A stretch of 58,103 nt of DNA from Oscillospiraceae bacterium (GCA_012520505.1 JAAYOC010000015.1:1-58103), one strand, 5' to 3'. Counted from the stretch's first letter, positions 35,071-43,024 are shown. Notes: generated by a model not told the origin, from the letters alone. Program-made: numbers and translations.

Positions 35071-35086
35071 GTTAGCATATGCTAAC
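35071..35086. promoter_or_regulatory. Probable iron-regulator operator, site 2
   Basis: Perfect 16-bp palindrome GTTAGCATATGCTAAC between feoA and feoB, with TCG on its left flank as on the mirrored flank of site 1. It suggests separate control of feoB. Confidence 0.7.
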
Positions 35087-35141
35087 TAGTTTCAATTAAT
35101 CTCTGACTTTCTAGTCATCTATTAAAAACGGAGGAAATATT

Positions 35142-37139
35142 ATGAGAATTGCTTTAACAGGTAACCCTAACTCAGGCAAGACCACAATGTATAATGCTCT
35201 AACCGGTCGTAATGAAAAAATCGGCAACTGGGCAGGTGTTACTCTCGAAAAAAAAGAATGGCCTATTAAAAAATTTTATGCCGATGAAGAACAACTTATT
35301 GCTGTTGACCTTCCCGGAGCATACTCCATGTCTCCTTTTACCAGCGAAGAAAGCATTACCAGTTCTTATGTGAAAAAAGAAAATCCTGATGTTATCATTA
35401 ATATCGTGGATGCCACTAATTTAAGTCGTAGCCTTTTCTTTACCACACAGCTTTTGGAACTTGGTATACCTGTAGTTGTGGCTTTAAACAAAAGTGATTT
35501 AAACATAAAAAAAGGCACAGTTATTGATACGAAAACTCTCTCTTCAAAACTTGGTTGTCCTGTTATTAACACTGTTTCTACATCAGCTGAAGGACTAAAA
35601 GCAGTTGTAGATGCGGCTGTTTCTTTGGTCGGCTCTACACAAAAAGCTCCTTATACGCAAGAAAAAATCGACTTAGCTGATAAAACTACTGTAGAAACTG
35701 CAGATCAAAAGCGTTTTGAATTTGTAAATAAAATTGTAGAAGAAGTTGAAACTCGTGAAATTCTTACTAAAGAAATAACTATTAGCGATAAAATTGATAC
35801 TATTATTACCAACAAATGGCTCGGTATTCCTATTTTCGCTATTGTAATGTTTCTTGTATTCCAAATTTCTCAGGTTTGGATAGGAACACCACTTGCTGAC
35901 CTGCTTGTTGGCTGGCTTGAATCCTTCCAAGGTTGGGTTGGTGAGCTTCTTGCAGATGCAAGTCCGGTTCTCTCAGCCATCCTTGTTGATGGTGTAATAG
36001 GCGGTGTAATTGCTGTTGTTGGTTTCCTACCTCTTATTATGATTATGTACTTCCTTATTGCTCTACTTGAAGATTGTGGATATATGTCACGTGTTGCCGT
36101 TGTCCTTGATCCTATCTTTAAAAAAGTTGGGCTTTCCGGTAAATCTGTAATTCCTTTCGTTATAACAATCGGATGTGCTGTTCCTGGAATTATGGCAAGC
36201 CGTACCATTCGTAATGAGCGAGAGAGAAGAGCTACTGCAATGTTAGCTCCTTTCATTCCCTGTGGTGCAAAAATACCTGTTATCGCACTCTTTGCAGGTG
36301 CCTTCTTTGATAATGCGGGCTGGGTTAGCACATTAATGTACTTTACCGGTATTATACTTGTCTTTCTTGGTGCTCTTATTGTCAATAAAATTGCCGGTTT
36401 CAAATCAAGAAAATCTTTCTTTATTATAGAACTCCCTGAATATAAAGTTCCTTCCTTGTTAAATGCGTTCAAATCTATGTGTAATCGTGGTTGGGCTTTC
36501 ATCGTTAAAGCTACTACCATTATCCTTCTTTGTAATATGGCAGTTCAGCTAATGCAAACATTCACATGGAGTTTTCAAGTTGCTGAATCTGCTGACCAAT
36601 CTATTCTAGCTTCCATTGCATCGCCTTTTGCATACTTACTAATTCCAATTGTCGGTGTATTTTCTTGGCAACTTGCTGCAGCTGCAGTTACCGGTCTTAT
36701 TGCAAAGGAAAATGTTGTAGGTACCTTGGCAGTTTGTTTTGTTGGACTTGAAAATCTAATCGATGTTGAAGAATTTGCCATTATGGAAGGTGCAGGAATG
36801 GAAGTTGCAGGAATTATTGCAATCACCAAAGTTGCAGCCCTTGCTTACTTAATGTTTAATCTCTATACCCCACCTTGTTTCGCAGCTATCGGTGCCATGA
36901 ACTCTGAAATGAAAAGTAAAAAATGGGTTATAGGCGGTGTCGGTCTCCAACTTGGTTTTGGTTATGCCGTAGCTTATCTTGTTTATACAATTGGAACTCT
37001 CGTTACCGGCGGAACTCTCAACATTGGTGCAACTATTGGCGGCCTTATAGCTGTATTAATAATGGTAGCAATTATTATTGGACTAATTAGAAATACCAAT
37101 AAAAAACTCAAAGCTGAATATGCTTTAAGTGATATTTAA
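35142..37139 (+). CDS. feoB: Ferrous iron transporter FeoB
   Basis: GTP-dependent Fe2+ importer in the cytoplasmic membrane. The N-terminal G domain has G1 GNPNSGKTT (residues 7-15), G3 DLPGAYS and G4 NKSD, followed by a helical GDI-like region. The membrane part contains the two conserved Gate regions (GVIAVVGFLPLIMIMYFLIALLEDCGYM and PFVITIGCAVPG, read as separate helices) with the cysteines typical of the family. Length 665 residues is normal for the Gram-positive type. AACGGAGG lies upstream. Confidence 0.96.
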   Translation: MRIALTGNPNSGKTTMYNALTGRNEKIGNWAGVTLEKKEWPIKKFYADEEQLIAVDLPGAYSMSPFTSEESITSSYVKKENPDVIINIVDATNLSRSLFFTTQLLELGIPVVVALNKSDLNIKKGTVIDTKTLSSKLGCPVINTVSTSAEGLKAVVDAAVSLVGSTQKAPYTQEKIDLADKTTVETADQKRFEFVNKIVEEVETREILTKEITISDKIDTIITNKWLGIPIFAIVMFLVFQISQVWIGTPLADLLVGWLESFQGWVGELLADASPVLSAILVDGVIGGVIAVVGFLPLIMIMYFLIALLEDCGYMSRVAVVLDPIFKKVGLSGKSVIPFVITIGCAVPGIMASRTIRNERERRATAMLAPFIPCGAKIPVIALFAGAFFDNAGWVSTLMYFTGIILVFLGALIVNKIAGFKSRKSFFIIELPEYKVPSLLNAFKSMCNRGWAFIVKATTIILLCNMAVQLMQTFTWSFQVAESADQSILASIASPFAYLLIPIVGVFSWQLAAAAVTGLIAKENVVGTLAVCFVGLENLIDVEEFAIMEGAGMEVAGIIAITKVAALAYLMFNLYTPPCFAAIGAMNSEMKSKKWVIGGVGLQLGFGYAVAYLVYTIGTLVTGGTLNIGATIGGLIAVLIMVAIIIGLIRNTNKKLKAEYALSDI

Positions 37140-37215
37140 AAATGAGTTATAAATTATGATGTACATTGTAAATTATCTATGATGTAAATTAAAAATTAGA
37201 AGACAGGTTTATTCT

Positions 37216-37425
37216 ATGGAAAACATTATTATCTTTTCAATCTTGCTTGCAATTGTAATAAGTATCATATGGTATCTTATATGTGCAAAAAAACGTGGTG
37301 AAACCTGCGTTGGATGTCCTCATGCAAAACAATGTGCAACAAATGCAAATCACACAACAAAAACAAATTTTACAACAAAAATAAATTGTAATTGCAACTG
37401 TGATAGTAACCGCAGTCACATATAG
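37216..37425 (+). CDS. FeoB-associated Cys-rich membrane protein
   Basis: Short protein (69 residues) with one N-terminal membrane helix (about 3-22) and a cysteine-rich tail (CVGCPH, KQC, NCNCNC). Such proteins regularly follow feoB in Firmicutes and are thought to assist iron transport. The tail here is unusually rich in Asn and Thr. It lies 76 nt after feoB. Confidence 0.85.
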   Translation: MENIIIFSILLAIVISIIWYLICAKKRGETCVGCPHAKQCATNANHTTKTNFTTKINCNCNCDSNRSHI

Positions 37426-37479
37426 AGCATATAGAGGTAAATCTAATGATGTCAATTTTTCTAAAATGGAGGGTTATTC

Positions 37480-37854
37480 TTGGGCGATTATAATAAATTA
37501 ACCTCTTCACAAATACGATATATGATTTGGCTTTATCGATTATCACAAAATGGCGTTGGTGTAAAAAACATTGAGCTTGCTCTTGCACTTAATTTCAATA
37601 AATCAAGTGTACATAATATGCTTAAGACACTTAAAGAATCAAAAATTGTGACTCAAGAGCATTTTGGTCTTATTCATCTTACTAATGAAGGACGAAAGAA
37701 AGCAATGAAATATGAAAAATGCTTTCGATTGCTTGAAAAGAAAATATCTGACCTTTGTGGAGTAAACGCGATAACTGAAAATGCTATTTGTGGAATTTTG
37801 GCAGAATTACCATTAGAAAAAATAGAAATTCTCTATGCACATAATAACAATTAA
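37480..37854 (+). CDS. DtxR-like winged-helix regulator with altered metal site
   Basis: Last gene of the feo operon and the likely binder of the two palindromes upstream. The winged helix spans about residues 10-68 (NIELALALNFNKSSVHNMLKTL is the recognition region), with a short dimerisation helix region after it. The TTG start at 37480 has GGAGG 8 nt upstream. At 124 residues it is shorter than MntR. The expected His in the HRLLE helix and the Glu-His pair of the cxxIEH motif are replaced (EKCFRLLE; AICGILAE), leaving Cys81, Cys93 and Cys104 as possible ligands. Confidence 0.75.
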   Translation: MGDYNKLTSSQIRYMIWLYRLSQNGVGVKNIELALALNFNKSSVHNMLKTLKESKIVTQEHFGLIHLTNEGRKKAMKYEKCFRLLEKKISDLCGVNAITENAICGILAELPLEKIEILYAHNNN

Positions 37855-37926
37855 TGTAACAACAATTAGCTTACATATAAATAAAGCCCTCAAAAACTCC
37901 TAACGTCTGTGTGTATATGCAAAAAC

Positions 37927-37980
37927 AAGTTAAAAGAGAGATGTTCATATGAACACCTCTCTTTTAACTTATACTTTTTT
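37927..37980 (+). terminator. Terminator of the feo operon
   Basis: A 44-nt near-perfect palindrome (37927-37970; outer 14-bp stem, one mismatch, inner 7-bp stem) is followed by ATACTTTTTT. Confidence 0.9.
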
Positions 37981-38036
37981 AGAGCTTATACTTTATTTTA
38001 TAAAAATATTTTTACTTTTACTACTTTTGCCGCTTA

Positions 38037-39272
38037 TTATTGCTTAGCACCTTCATCAAACATTTGAAGAACTTTAACTGTAGCTGCGTAACAGTCAGCA
38101 AGACCCTGTGGGTTCATATTATCATATGTATCACGACGTGTATGATAATAATCTTCCAAGTTATGATTAAGACCTGTAATTCCTGTTGAACGGAAGCCAC
38201 CTCTTGCAAAAGCTGCATTATCAGTCGAGCCGCCAAGTGGTGGAACAAAGCCCTTCTTACACTGAACCCCAATTTCCTTTGCTGCTTCCAAGAAAAGATC
38301 AGAAACATCCTTGTCAGATTTTACAGTAGCATTAAGGTCTCTGTAGTTGACCATTAAATGCTTAGGGTCATGAATTGTATCGTATGAATAGATAAATGTT
38401 GGTACATCCTGAAATTCACCGGCATGAGCTTCACACCACGCCATAGCACCACGAAGACCGGCTTCTTCAGAACCTGTAAGAACAACACCTACTTCTGTAT
38501 TTTCAAGTTCAATACCGGCATCCTTCATAGCCTTGAGGAGAGCAATTCCCATATAACAACCTGAAAGGTTATCATTTGCACCGTCAACTATAAGCTTTTT
38601 ATTCCACATAAAATGCATGTAAATCCAGAATGGTGTAAATACAAGTCCGGCAAGACCTGCTGTTCTAAGCTGTCCTTCCGGAATTCCGCCGCCATTTTTA
38701 GCGCTGATAATTGAAAGTACTAAATAGAAAGCAACACCAATAGCTGCAATAACAATAAGACCTTCAAATACAATACCGCCAAAACGGTAGTTTGCCGGCC
38801 ATTCCCAAGTAGCATCCGGATGTCCGTTGAAAAGAATTCTTCTCTTAACTTCACCTTTGCAAGATTTAATAGCCGTTACATTATGGCTTGTCTTTTCCGG
38901 GAAAAATTTGTCAACTACTTTGTAGTAAAGACCAAACTGGAAAAAAGCAAGTGCTATACCAAGTACAAGAAATACTATTGAGATGATTGGTTGTCCAATA
39001 AAGAAGCAAATCAATGCAATAAATGTGAAAGTAAATGTAATATGAATCCATCCGTAGAATGAACCCGGGTTTAGCTTAAACGGTTCAACTTCTGCATATT
39101 CGCAACCACAATCATTCTTAAGTACATCTGCCATGTATTCACAAGACATTTTCTCGCCTTCTGAACCTGGATCACGTTTTGGCAGAGTTTTGATAATATG
39201 AGTAATTTCATCAATCATATACTGTGCCGCTTTATCTTTTTCTGCTATTAAAGCATCTAATCTTTTGCTCAT
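38037..39272 (-). CDS. M28-family zinc peptidase with internal membrane segments
   Basis: Aminopeptidase-type zinc enzyme. Likely ligands and catalytic residues are His in NGHPD, Asp in DGANDNLSG, the Glu pair in TGSEEAGLRG, Asp in YDTIHD and His in DYYHTRRDT. Unusually, four hydrophobic helices interrupt the domain (a pair at about 90-140 and a pair at about 195-245), so it is membrane-bound. I use the ATG at 39272 behind GGAGG; an upstream extension would be read from the preceding terminator DNA. It stands alone, convergent with the feo operon. Confidence 0.87.
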   Translation of the reverse strand: MSKRLDALIAEKDKAAQYMIDEITHIIKTLPKRDPGSEGEKMSCEYMADVLKNDCGCEYAEVEPFKLNPGSFYGWIHITFTFTFIALICFFIGQPIISIVFLVLGIALAFFQFGLYYKVVDKFFPEKTSHNVTAIKSCKGEVKRRILFNGHPDATWEWPANYRFGGIVFEGLIVIAAIGVAFYLVLSIISAKNGGGIPEGQLRTAGLAGLVFTPFWIYMHFMWNKKLIVDGANDNLSGCYMGIALLKAMKDAGIELENTEVGVVLTGSEEAGLRGAMAWCEAHAGEFQDVPTFIYSYDTIHDPKHLMVNYRDLNATVKSDKDVSDLFLEAAKEIGVQCKKGFVPPLGGSTDNAAFARGGFRSTGITGLNHNLEDYYHTRRDTYDNMNPQGLADCYAATVKVLQMFDEGAKQ

Positions 39273-39326
39273 TCGAATAAACCTCCTCCAAAATGTATTT
39301 CCGATAATAAGCACTACAATTTTAAC

Positions 39327-39366
39327 AAAAAAAGCACCTAGTGTAAATACACTTTGTGCTTTTTTT
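39327..39366 (-). terminator. Intrinsic terminator after pdxY
   Basis: Stem AAAAAAAGCAC / GTGCTTTTTTT with a smaller inner stem AGTGT / ACACT. Confidence 0.85.
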
Positions 39367-39395
39367 AACAATTTTAATATTTAGCATAAAAGTAA

Positions 39396-39508
39396 ACTAT
39401 AAATTATGTACAGGATTATAACTTTAGTATACACAGAAATACAACTAATATACATAGAACTATGACTTAATCAACACAGGAGCACAACTTAATACACACC
39501 AGACTAGA
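39396..39508. repeat. Degenerate tandem repeat of about 22 nt, five units
   Basis: Units start at 39396, 39421, 39444, 39465 and 39487, each beginning ACT and containing a TACACA-like centre; the last two (ACTTAATCAACACAGG, ACTTAATACACACCAG) are closest. Confidence 0.7.
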
Positions 39509-39533
39509 ACTTGGCAAGCATAAATCAAACAAA

Positions 39534-40373
39534 TTATTTACCAAGTAATTCCATATATTTTGGTAAAGCTTCTTCAAAATTCACTCCATACCAGTTCCCA
39601 TCTTTATCTTCTACTGTTTTCATTATAGCTTCAAAAGTAAACTCAACTGCAATTTTAAAAGAATCTTCAACAGTCATATCATTCATAAATGCACCTAAAA
39701 ATGATGAAGTGAATACATCACCCGTACCGTGGTAACGAACCGGGATTTTTTCATTGTAATATTCAAAGAATCTGTCATTTTCTTTGTCATAGCATACAAC
39801 ACCGAGTTTATCTTCTTCAAAAGACATACCGGTAAGTGCAACATATTTGGGTCCAAGTGCTGCCAGTTTTCTTAAAATGTTTTCAATATATTCACGAGAA
39901 TAACCTTCACCTATATATTCCTCTTCAAGCATAAAACAAGCTTCAGTAAGATTTGGAATTGCTACATCCGCTTTTGCACAAACTGTTGCCATTTCCTTAG
40001 CAAATTTTGGTGTAAAGCCTTTATAAAGCTCACCGGCATCACCCATTACCGGGTCAACCACAATTTTCGTATCAGGTCTTTTAAAATCATCAAAAAACTT
40101 TTTTACAAGTTCAATCTGGTCAAATGAACCCAAATAACCTGTGTATATTGCATCAAATTCAAACTTTTCTTCTTTCCAATGTTTTGAAATTGGCCCTATT
40201 TGAGAAGTAAGGTCATAAAATGTAAACTCACTTTGGAATGCAGAATGTGTAGATAATACAGCTGTTGGAATAATTGCAGTTTCAAATCCGGCTGCTGAAA
40301 TTACGGGAAGTGCAACAGTTAAAGAACACTTGCCTATACATGAAATATCTTGAATTGATACTATGCGCTTCAT
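39534..40373 (-). CDS. pdxY: Pyridoxamine/pyridoxal kinase
   Basis: Ribokinase-superfamily enzyme that phosphorylates B6 vitamers to salvage PLP. Visible are the N-terminal QDISCIGKCSLTVALPV, the magnesium/ATP region VDPVMGDAGELY, TPNLTEA-like IPNLTEACFM and the anion-hole motif GTGDVFTSSFLGA. Length 279 residues is normal. GGAGATAAAAT precedes the ATG. It follows the DMT exporter gene by 36 nt, so the two are co-transcribed. PLP supply would serve the several PLP enzymes nearby. Confidence 0.92.
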   Translation of the reverse strand: MKRIVSIQDISCIGKCSLTVALPVISAAGFETAIIPTAVLSTHSAFQSEFTFYDLTSQIGPISKHWKEEKFEFDAIYTGYLGSFDQIELVKKFFDDFKRPDTKIVVDPVMGDAGELYKGFTPKFAKEMATVCAKADVAIPNLTEACFMLEEEYIGEGYSREYIENILRKLAALGPKYVALTGMSFEEDKLGVVCYDKENDRFFEYYNEKIPVRYHGTGDVFTSSFLGAFMNDMTVEDSFKIAVEFTFEAIMKTVEDKDGNWYGVNFEEALPKYMELLGK

Positions 40374-40409
40374 ATTTTATCTCCTCTTTTTATTTCGGCT
40401 TTCACTTTC

Positions 40410-41492
40410 TTATCTGGTTTCATTCTTATTTTTACTCTTGTTTTTGCTCTTGTTTTTACTTTTATTTTTACTTTTATTTCTATTTTTATTTTCTCGTATC
40501 GGAATTTGAGATATTATTACTGCGATGAACATTATTATACAGCCAACAATTTCTCGTGGCAACATTTCTTCTTTTAGAATAATTGCTCCAAAGATGACTG
40601 CAAACACAGCTTCAACACATAGCAAAAGTGATACTACTGTAGGATTTGAGCCTCTTTGTGAAAGAGTTTGTAAGGTATACGCAATTCCGTTAGACATAAT
40701 ACCTGTATAAAGTATTGGACCAATTGCATTTTTTATCAATTGAATTTCCGGTGGTTTTTCAAATATAAGCATCAAAATTGTTGATAATACCGCTACAACT
40801 GTAAATTGGAACCATGAAAGACTTATTCCATTAACATAATTAGCATAATGATCAACTACAAGTATCTGTATCGTAAGGACAACTGCGCAGCAGAGCAGAT
40901 AGATGTCTGAGCGTTCAATCGTAAAATCTTCTTTTATGCAAAGTAAATAAAGACCAATTACAGCAAGTATTACGCTCACAACTATCTTCGCCGGAGTTTT
41001 TTTGCCCATAATAAATCCAAAAACAGGAACTAAAACAACGTACATTACGGTGATAAATCCAGCTTTTCCGGCGCCGGAATCTCCGATTCCGCTCTGCTGC
41101 AAATTCATTGCAACAGTCAATGCTAAACCGCAAAGAGTTCCTCCAATAACTAAATCTTTTTTCTGCTTTTTCTTAAAACTTTCTATATCCATTCCTTTTG
41201 GAATTTTAAATGAAGCTTTAAGATAAGCACTATACGCAGCTTTACCTTGTTTTTTTTGATAAAGTTTAAAAAGTAACATCATCAAAAATAAAAAAGCAGA
41301 AGCAATCCAGTTGCGCACGGCATTGAATCCAAAAGGTAGAATCGTTTTAGATGCAATACTCTGAGCAACAAAGGATGTTCCCCATATAAAAGCTGCCAAA
41401 ATCGGCAATATGTTTTGCCTGATAAAACTCGTTTTTAAATATGATTTTTCATTCAAATGTGGTTTGTTTTCCACAGATACTTCTTTATTCAT
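40410..41492 (-). CDS. DMT-superfamily (EamA) transporter with Asn/Lys/Ser repeat tail
   Basis: Ten-helix drug/metabolite transporter with two EamA halves (first AAFIWGTSFVAQSIASK, second YTGIMSNGIAYTLQTLSQRG and LLLCVEAVFAVIFGAIILKE). The substrate is unknown. I choose the ATG at 41492 with GGAAAG upstream. The last residues, about 24, are NKSK repeats encoded by an in-frame 12-nt tandem repeat (40416-40490), unlike any functional domain. A long structured leader with tiny ORFs and a terminator precedes the gene. Confidence 0.88.
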   Translation of the reverse strand: MNKEVSVENKPHLNEKSYLKTSFIRQNILPILAAFIWGTSFVAQSIASKTILPFGFNAVRNWIASAFLFLMMLLFKLYQKKQGKAAYSAYLKASFKIPKGMDIESFKKKQKKDLVIGGTLCGLALTVAMNLQQSGIGDSGAGKAGFITVMYVVLVPVFGFIMGKKTPAKIVVSVILAVIGLYLLCIKEDFTIERSDIYLLCCAVVLTIQILVVDHYANYVNGISLSWFQFTVVAVLSTILMLIFEKPPEIQLIKNAIGPILYTGIMSNGIAYTLQTLSQRGSNPTVVSLLLCVEAVFAVIFGAIILKEEMLPREIVGCIIMFIAVIISQIPIRENKNRNKSKNKSKNKSKNKSKNKNETR

Positions 41493-41560
41493 TAAATACT
41501 TCTTTCCAACACAATTTATGCTCGATAGCAACAAAAAACATTCTAGTATATTATAACTTA

Positions 41561-41636
41561 AAGTTCAAGAAATAATCTAAAGTTCAAGAAATAATCCAAA
41601 GTTCAACAAATAACCTAACGTTCAACAAAAATTATA
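41561..41636. repeat. 19-nt tandem repeat, four copies
   Basis: Units at 41561, 41580, 41599 and 41618. The first two, AAGTTCAAGAAATAATCTA and AAGTTCAAGAAATAATCCA, differ at one base; the others drift (AAGTTCAACAAATAACCTA and a fourth). They lie between the attenuator-like terminator and the DMT gene. Confidence 0.9.
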
Positions 41637-41659
41637 GTCGGTAGCTAGCGCTACCGACT
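41625..41659 (-). terminator. Intrinsic terminator in the DMT leader (possible attenuator)
   Basis: Perfect 10-bp stem AGTCGGTAGC / GCTACCGACT, loop GCTA on the minus strand, followed by ATAATTTTTG. It sits 144 nt before the DMT start codon, inside the transcript that starts near 41868. Confidence 0.8.
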
Positions 41660-41665
41660 GTTTAA

Positions 41666-41674
41666 CTACTTCAT
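41666..41674 (-). CDS. Minimal leader ORF (MK)
   Basis: ATG AAG TAG, with GAGGT 8 nt upstream (41687-41683), 6 nt before the terminator stem. It is identical in context to the first tiny ORF. Probably regulatory, if translated. Confidence 0.35.
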   Translation of the reverse strand: MK

Positions 41675-41752
41675 TGGAGTTTACCTCACAAAAGTTATTT
41701 TGATTTCAATGTTTTACTAAATGTCCTTTTGGACTCACCCCTTAAAGTTTTT

Positions 41753-41794
41753 TTAAATTAAGACTTTTGGTGGACTGTCCTCGCGTAAAATCAT
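41753..41794 (-). CDS. Leader peptide ORF (MILREDSPPKVLI)
   Basis: Thirteen codons in the middle of the leader, with AAGGGG ending 9 nt before the ATG. It has a Pro-Pro-Lys sequence that could slow ribosomes. No relatives are known to me. Confidence 0.4.
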   Translation of the reverse strand: MILREDSPPKVLI

Positions 41795-41830
41795 GATAAT
41801 CAACCCCTTGTTAACTTTAGTGTTAAACTC

Positions 41831-41842
41831 TTAGTTGTACAT
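41831..41842 (-). CDS. Minimal leader ORF (MYN)
   Basis: ATG TAC AAC TAA with GAGGT 8 nt upstream (41855-41851), about 26 nt from the predicted transcription start. Confidence 0.35.
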   Translation of the reverse strand: MYN

Positions 41843-41874
41843 TGGACTTTACCTCTTTCTTTTAGTGTGTCTAC

Positions 41875-41903
41875 ATTTTAGCACTAATTTTCCAATATGT
41901 CAA
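41875..41903 (-). promoter_or_regulatory. Strong promoter of the DMT leader
   Basis: Consensus -35 TTGACA (41903-41898), 17-nt spacer and -10 TAAAAT (41880-41875). Confidence 0.85.
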
Positions 41904-41979
41904 CATCTTTTACAAAAAAAGATTGTCGTTTTTTTATCATTTGTGCATTTTGCACAATAATTTAGCCTATTTTCAACTC

Positions 41980-42942
41980 TTAAATCGAAATCTCGTACGC
42001 CAACCTATATAATTCAAGGTCTAAAAGCTTAGTCATATTTGCGGATTCTTCTATTCCATAACTTACAATTTCTTCAGATTTAGCCGCTACAACACAACTC
42101 TCTTTTGACTCCAAAACATGGTGAACTGCAAAATTCCCCATACGAGAAGCTAAAACTCTATCTCTAACTGTTGGAGAACCACCACGCTGAACATGACCTA
42201 AAATTGTAGCCCTCGTTTCAATACCGGTTTTTTCTTGAATTTCTTTTGCCATCTGTGTTGCTTTTCCACATCCTTCGGCAACAATAACAACAAAATGACG
42301 TTTCCCTGTACGAAGAGTCTTTTTCATTCGCTCAATTACGTCTTTGTCAAAATCATACTCAATTTCAGGAACAAGAATAGAAGTTGCACCTACTGCAACA
42401 CCCGAATTGAGAGCAATAAATCCGGCATCCCTTCCCATTACTTCAATAACACTACAACGTGAATGTGATTCAGTTGTATCACGAACTTTATCTGCCATCT
42501 CCATTACAGTATTCATAGCTGTATCGTACCCAATTGTATAGTCAGTACAAGAAATGTCATTATCTATTGTTCCCGGAATGCAAACACAGGTAATACCAAA
42601 TTTTAAAAATTCTCTGGCAGCACGAAAAGAACCGTCACCACCGATTATTATTAAACTTTCAATTTCAAGATGTTTGCACATATCAGCAGCTTTTTTTTGT
42701 CCTTCAATTGTCAAGAATTCTTCTGACCGTGCAGAATGAAGAATTGTGCCACCTCTGTTAATGATATTAGAAACTGATCGAAGATCCATTTCAACTGTAT
42801 CGCCATACATAAGACCTTTAAATCCGTTTTTAATTCCTAAAACTTTAATACCGTTTTCAATTGCTGTTCGTACAACTGCACGAATTGCAGCATTCATACC
42901 GGGAGCGTCTCCTCCACTTGTCAATAAACCAATAGTTGTCAT
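41980..42942 (-). CDS. pfkA: ATP-dependent 6-phosphofructokinase
   Basis: Phosphorylates fructose-6-phosphate in glycolysis. The ATP-binding glycine motif LTSGGDAPGMNAAIR is at the start, followed by GGDGSFRAA, the catalytic region PGTIDNDISCTDYTIG and VEVMGRDAGF-like IEVMGRDAGFIAL. Length 320 residues is typical of bacterial PfkA. The glycine after GGDGS suits ATP rather than pyrophosphate use. The ATG at 42942 follows GGAGG; the longer upstream frame is rejected. It has its own promoter and lies downstream of dnaE, a common Firmicute arrangement. Confidence 0.95.
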   Translation of the reverse strand: MTTIGLLTSGGDAPGMNAAIRAVVRTAIENGIKVLGIKNGFKGLMYGDTVEMDLRSVSNIINRGGTILHSARSEEFLTIEGQKKAADMCKHLEIESLIIIGGDGSFRAAREFLKFGITCVCIPGTIDNDISCTDYTIGYDTAMNTVMEMADKVRDTTESHSRCSVIEVMGRDAGFIALNSGVAVGATSILVPEIEYDFDKDVIERMKKTLRTGKRHFVVIVAEGCGKATQMAKEIQEKTGIETRATILGHVQRGGSPTVRDRVLASRMGNFAVHHVLESKESCVVAAKSEEIVSYGIEESANMTKLLDLELYRLAYEISI

Positions 42943-43024
42943 AATCTTTGCCTCCGAAAAACCTATAATAAACAATAAATTAAGCTTGTTAACAAAATAA
43001 TACAATGCAAATATAGCATAACAT

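Larger units (their letters stand above)
41636..41868 (-). ncRNA. Structured leader RNA with three tiny ORFs
   Basis: About 230 nt from the predicted start to the terminator. It contains three start codons each behind a good ribosome site, a 16-nt direct repeat (GAGGTAAAGTCCAATG and GAGGTAAACTCCAATG, at 41855-41840 and 41687-41672), a hairpin GTCCAAAAGGAC and further GGAC/GTCC pairs that allow alternative folding. GTTTAAC after the first ORF can pair with GTTAAAC just before the terminator. It matches no RNA family I know. Confidence 0.55.

Noticed and set aside
35870-36520. 216-codon open frame antisense to feoB
   Set aside because: Complement of membrane-helix codons in feoB; no family match and no ribosome site.
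41636-41868. DMT leader considered as an RNase P RNA, because GAGGTAAAGTCC and GGTAAACTCC resemble two of its conserved boxes
   Set aside because: Total length is about 230 nt against about 350-400 nt, other conserved boxes are missing, and both boxes are better explained as ribosome sites before ATG codons.
41636-41868. DMT leader considered as a guanidine or other known riboswitch
   Set aside because: No recognisable conserved core of the guanidine, THF, purine, TPP or manganese classes was seen.
41904-41979. Terminator for pfkA at the TTGTGCAAAATGCACAA hairpin
   Set aside because: The 7-bp stem is followed by A-rich, not T-rich, sequence on the minus strand; not strong enough to list.
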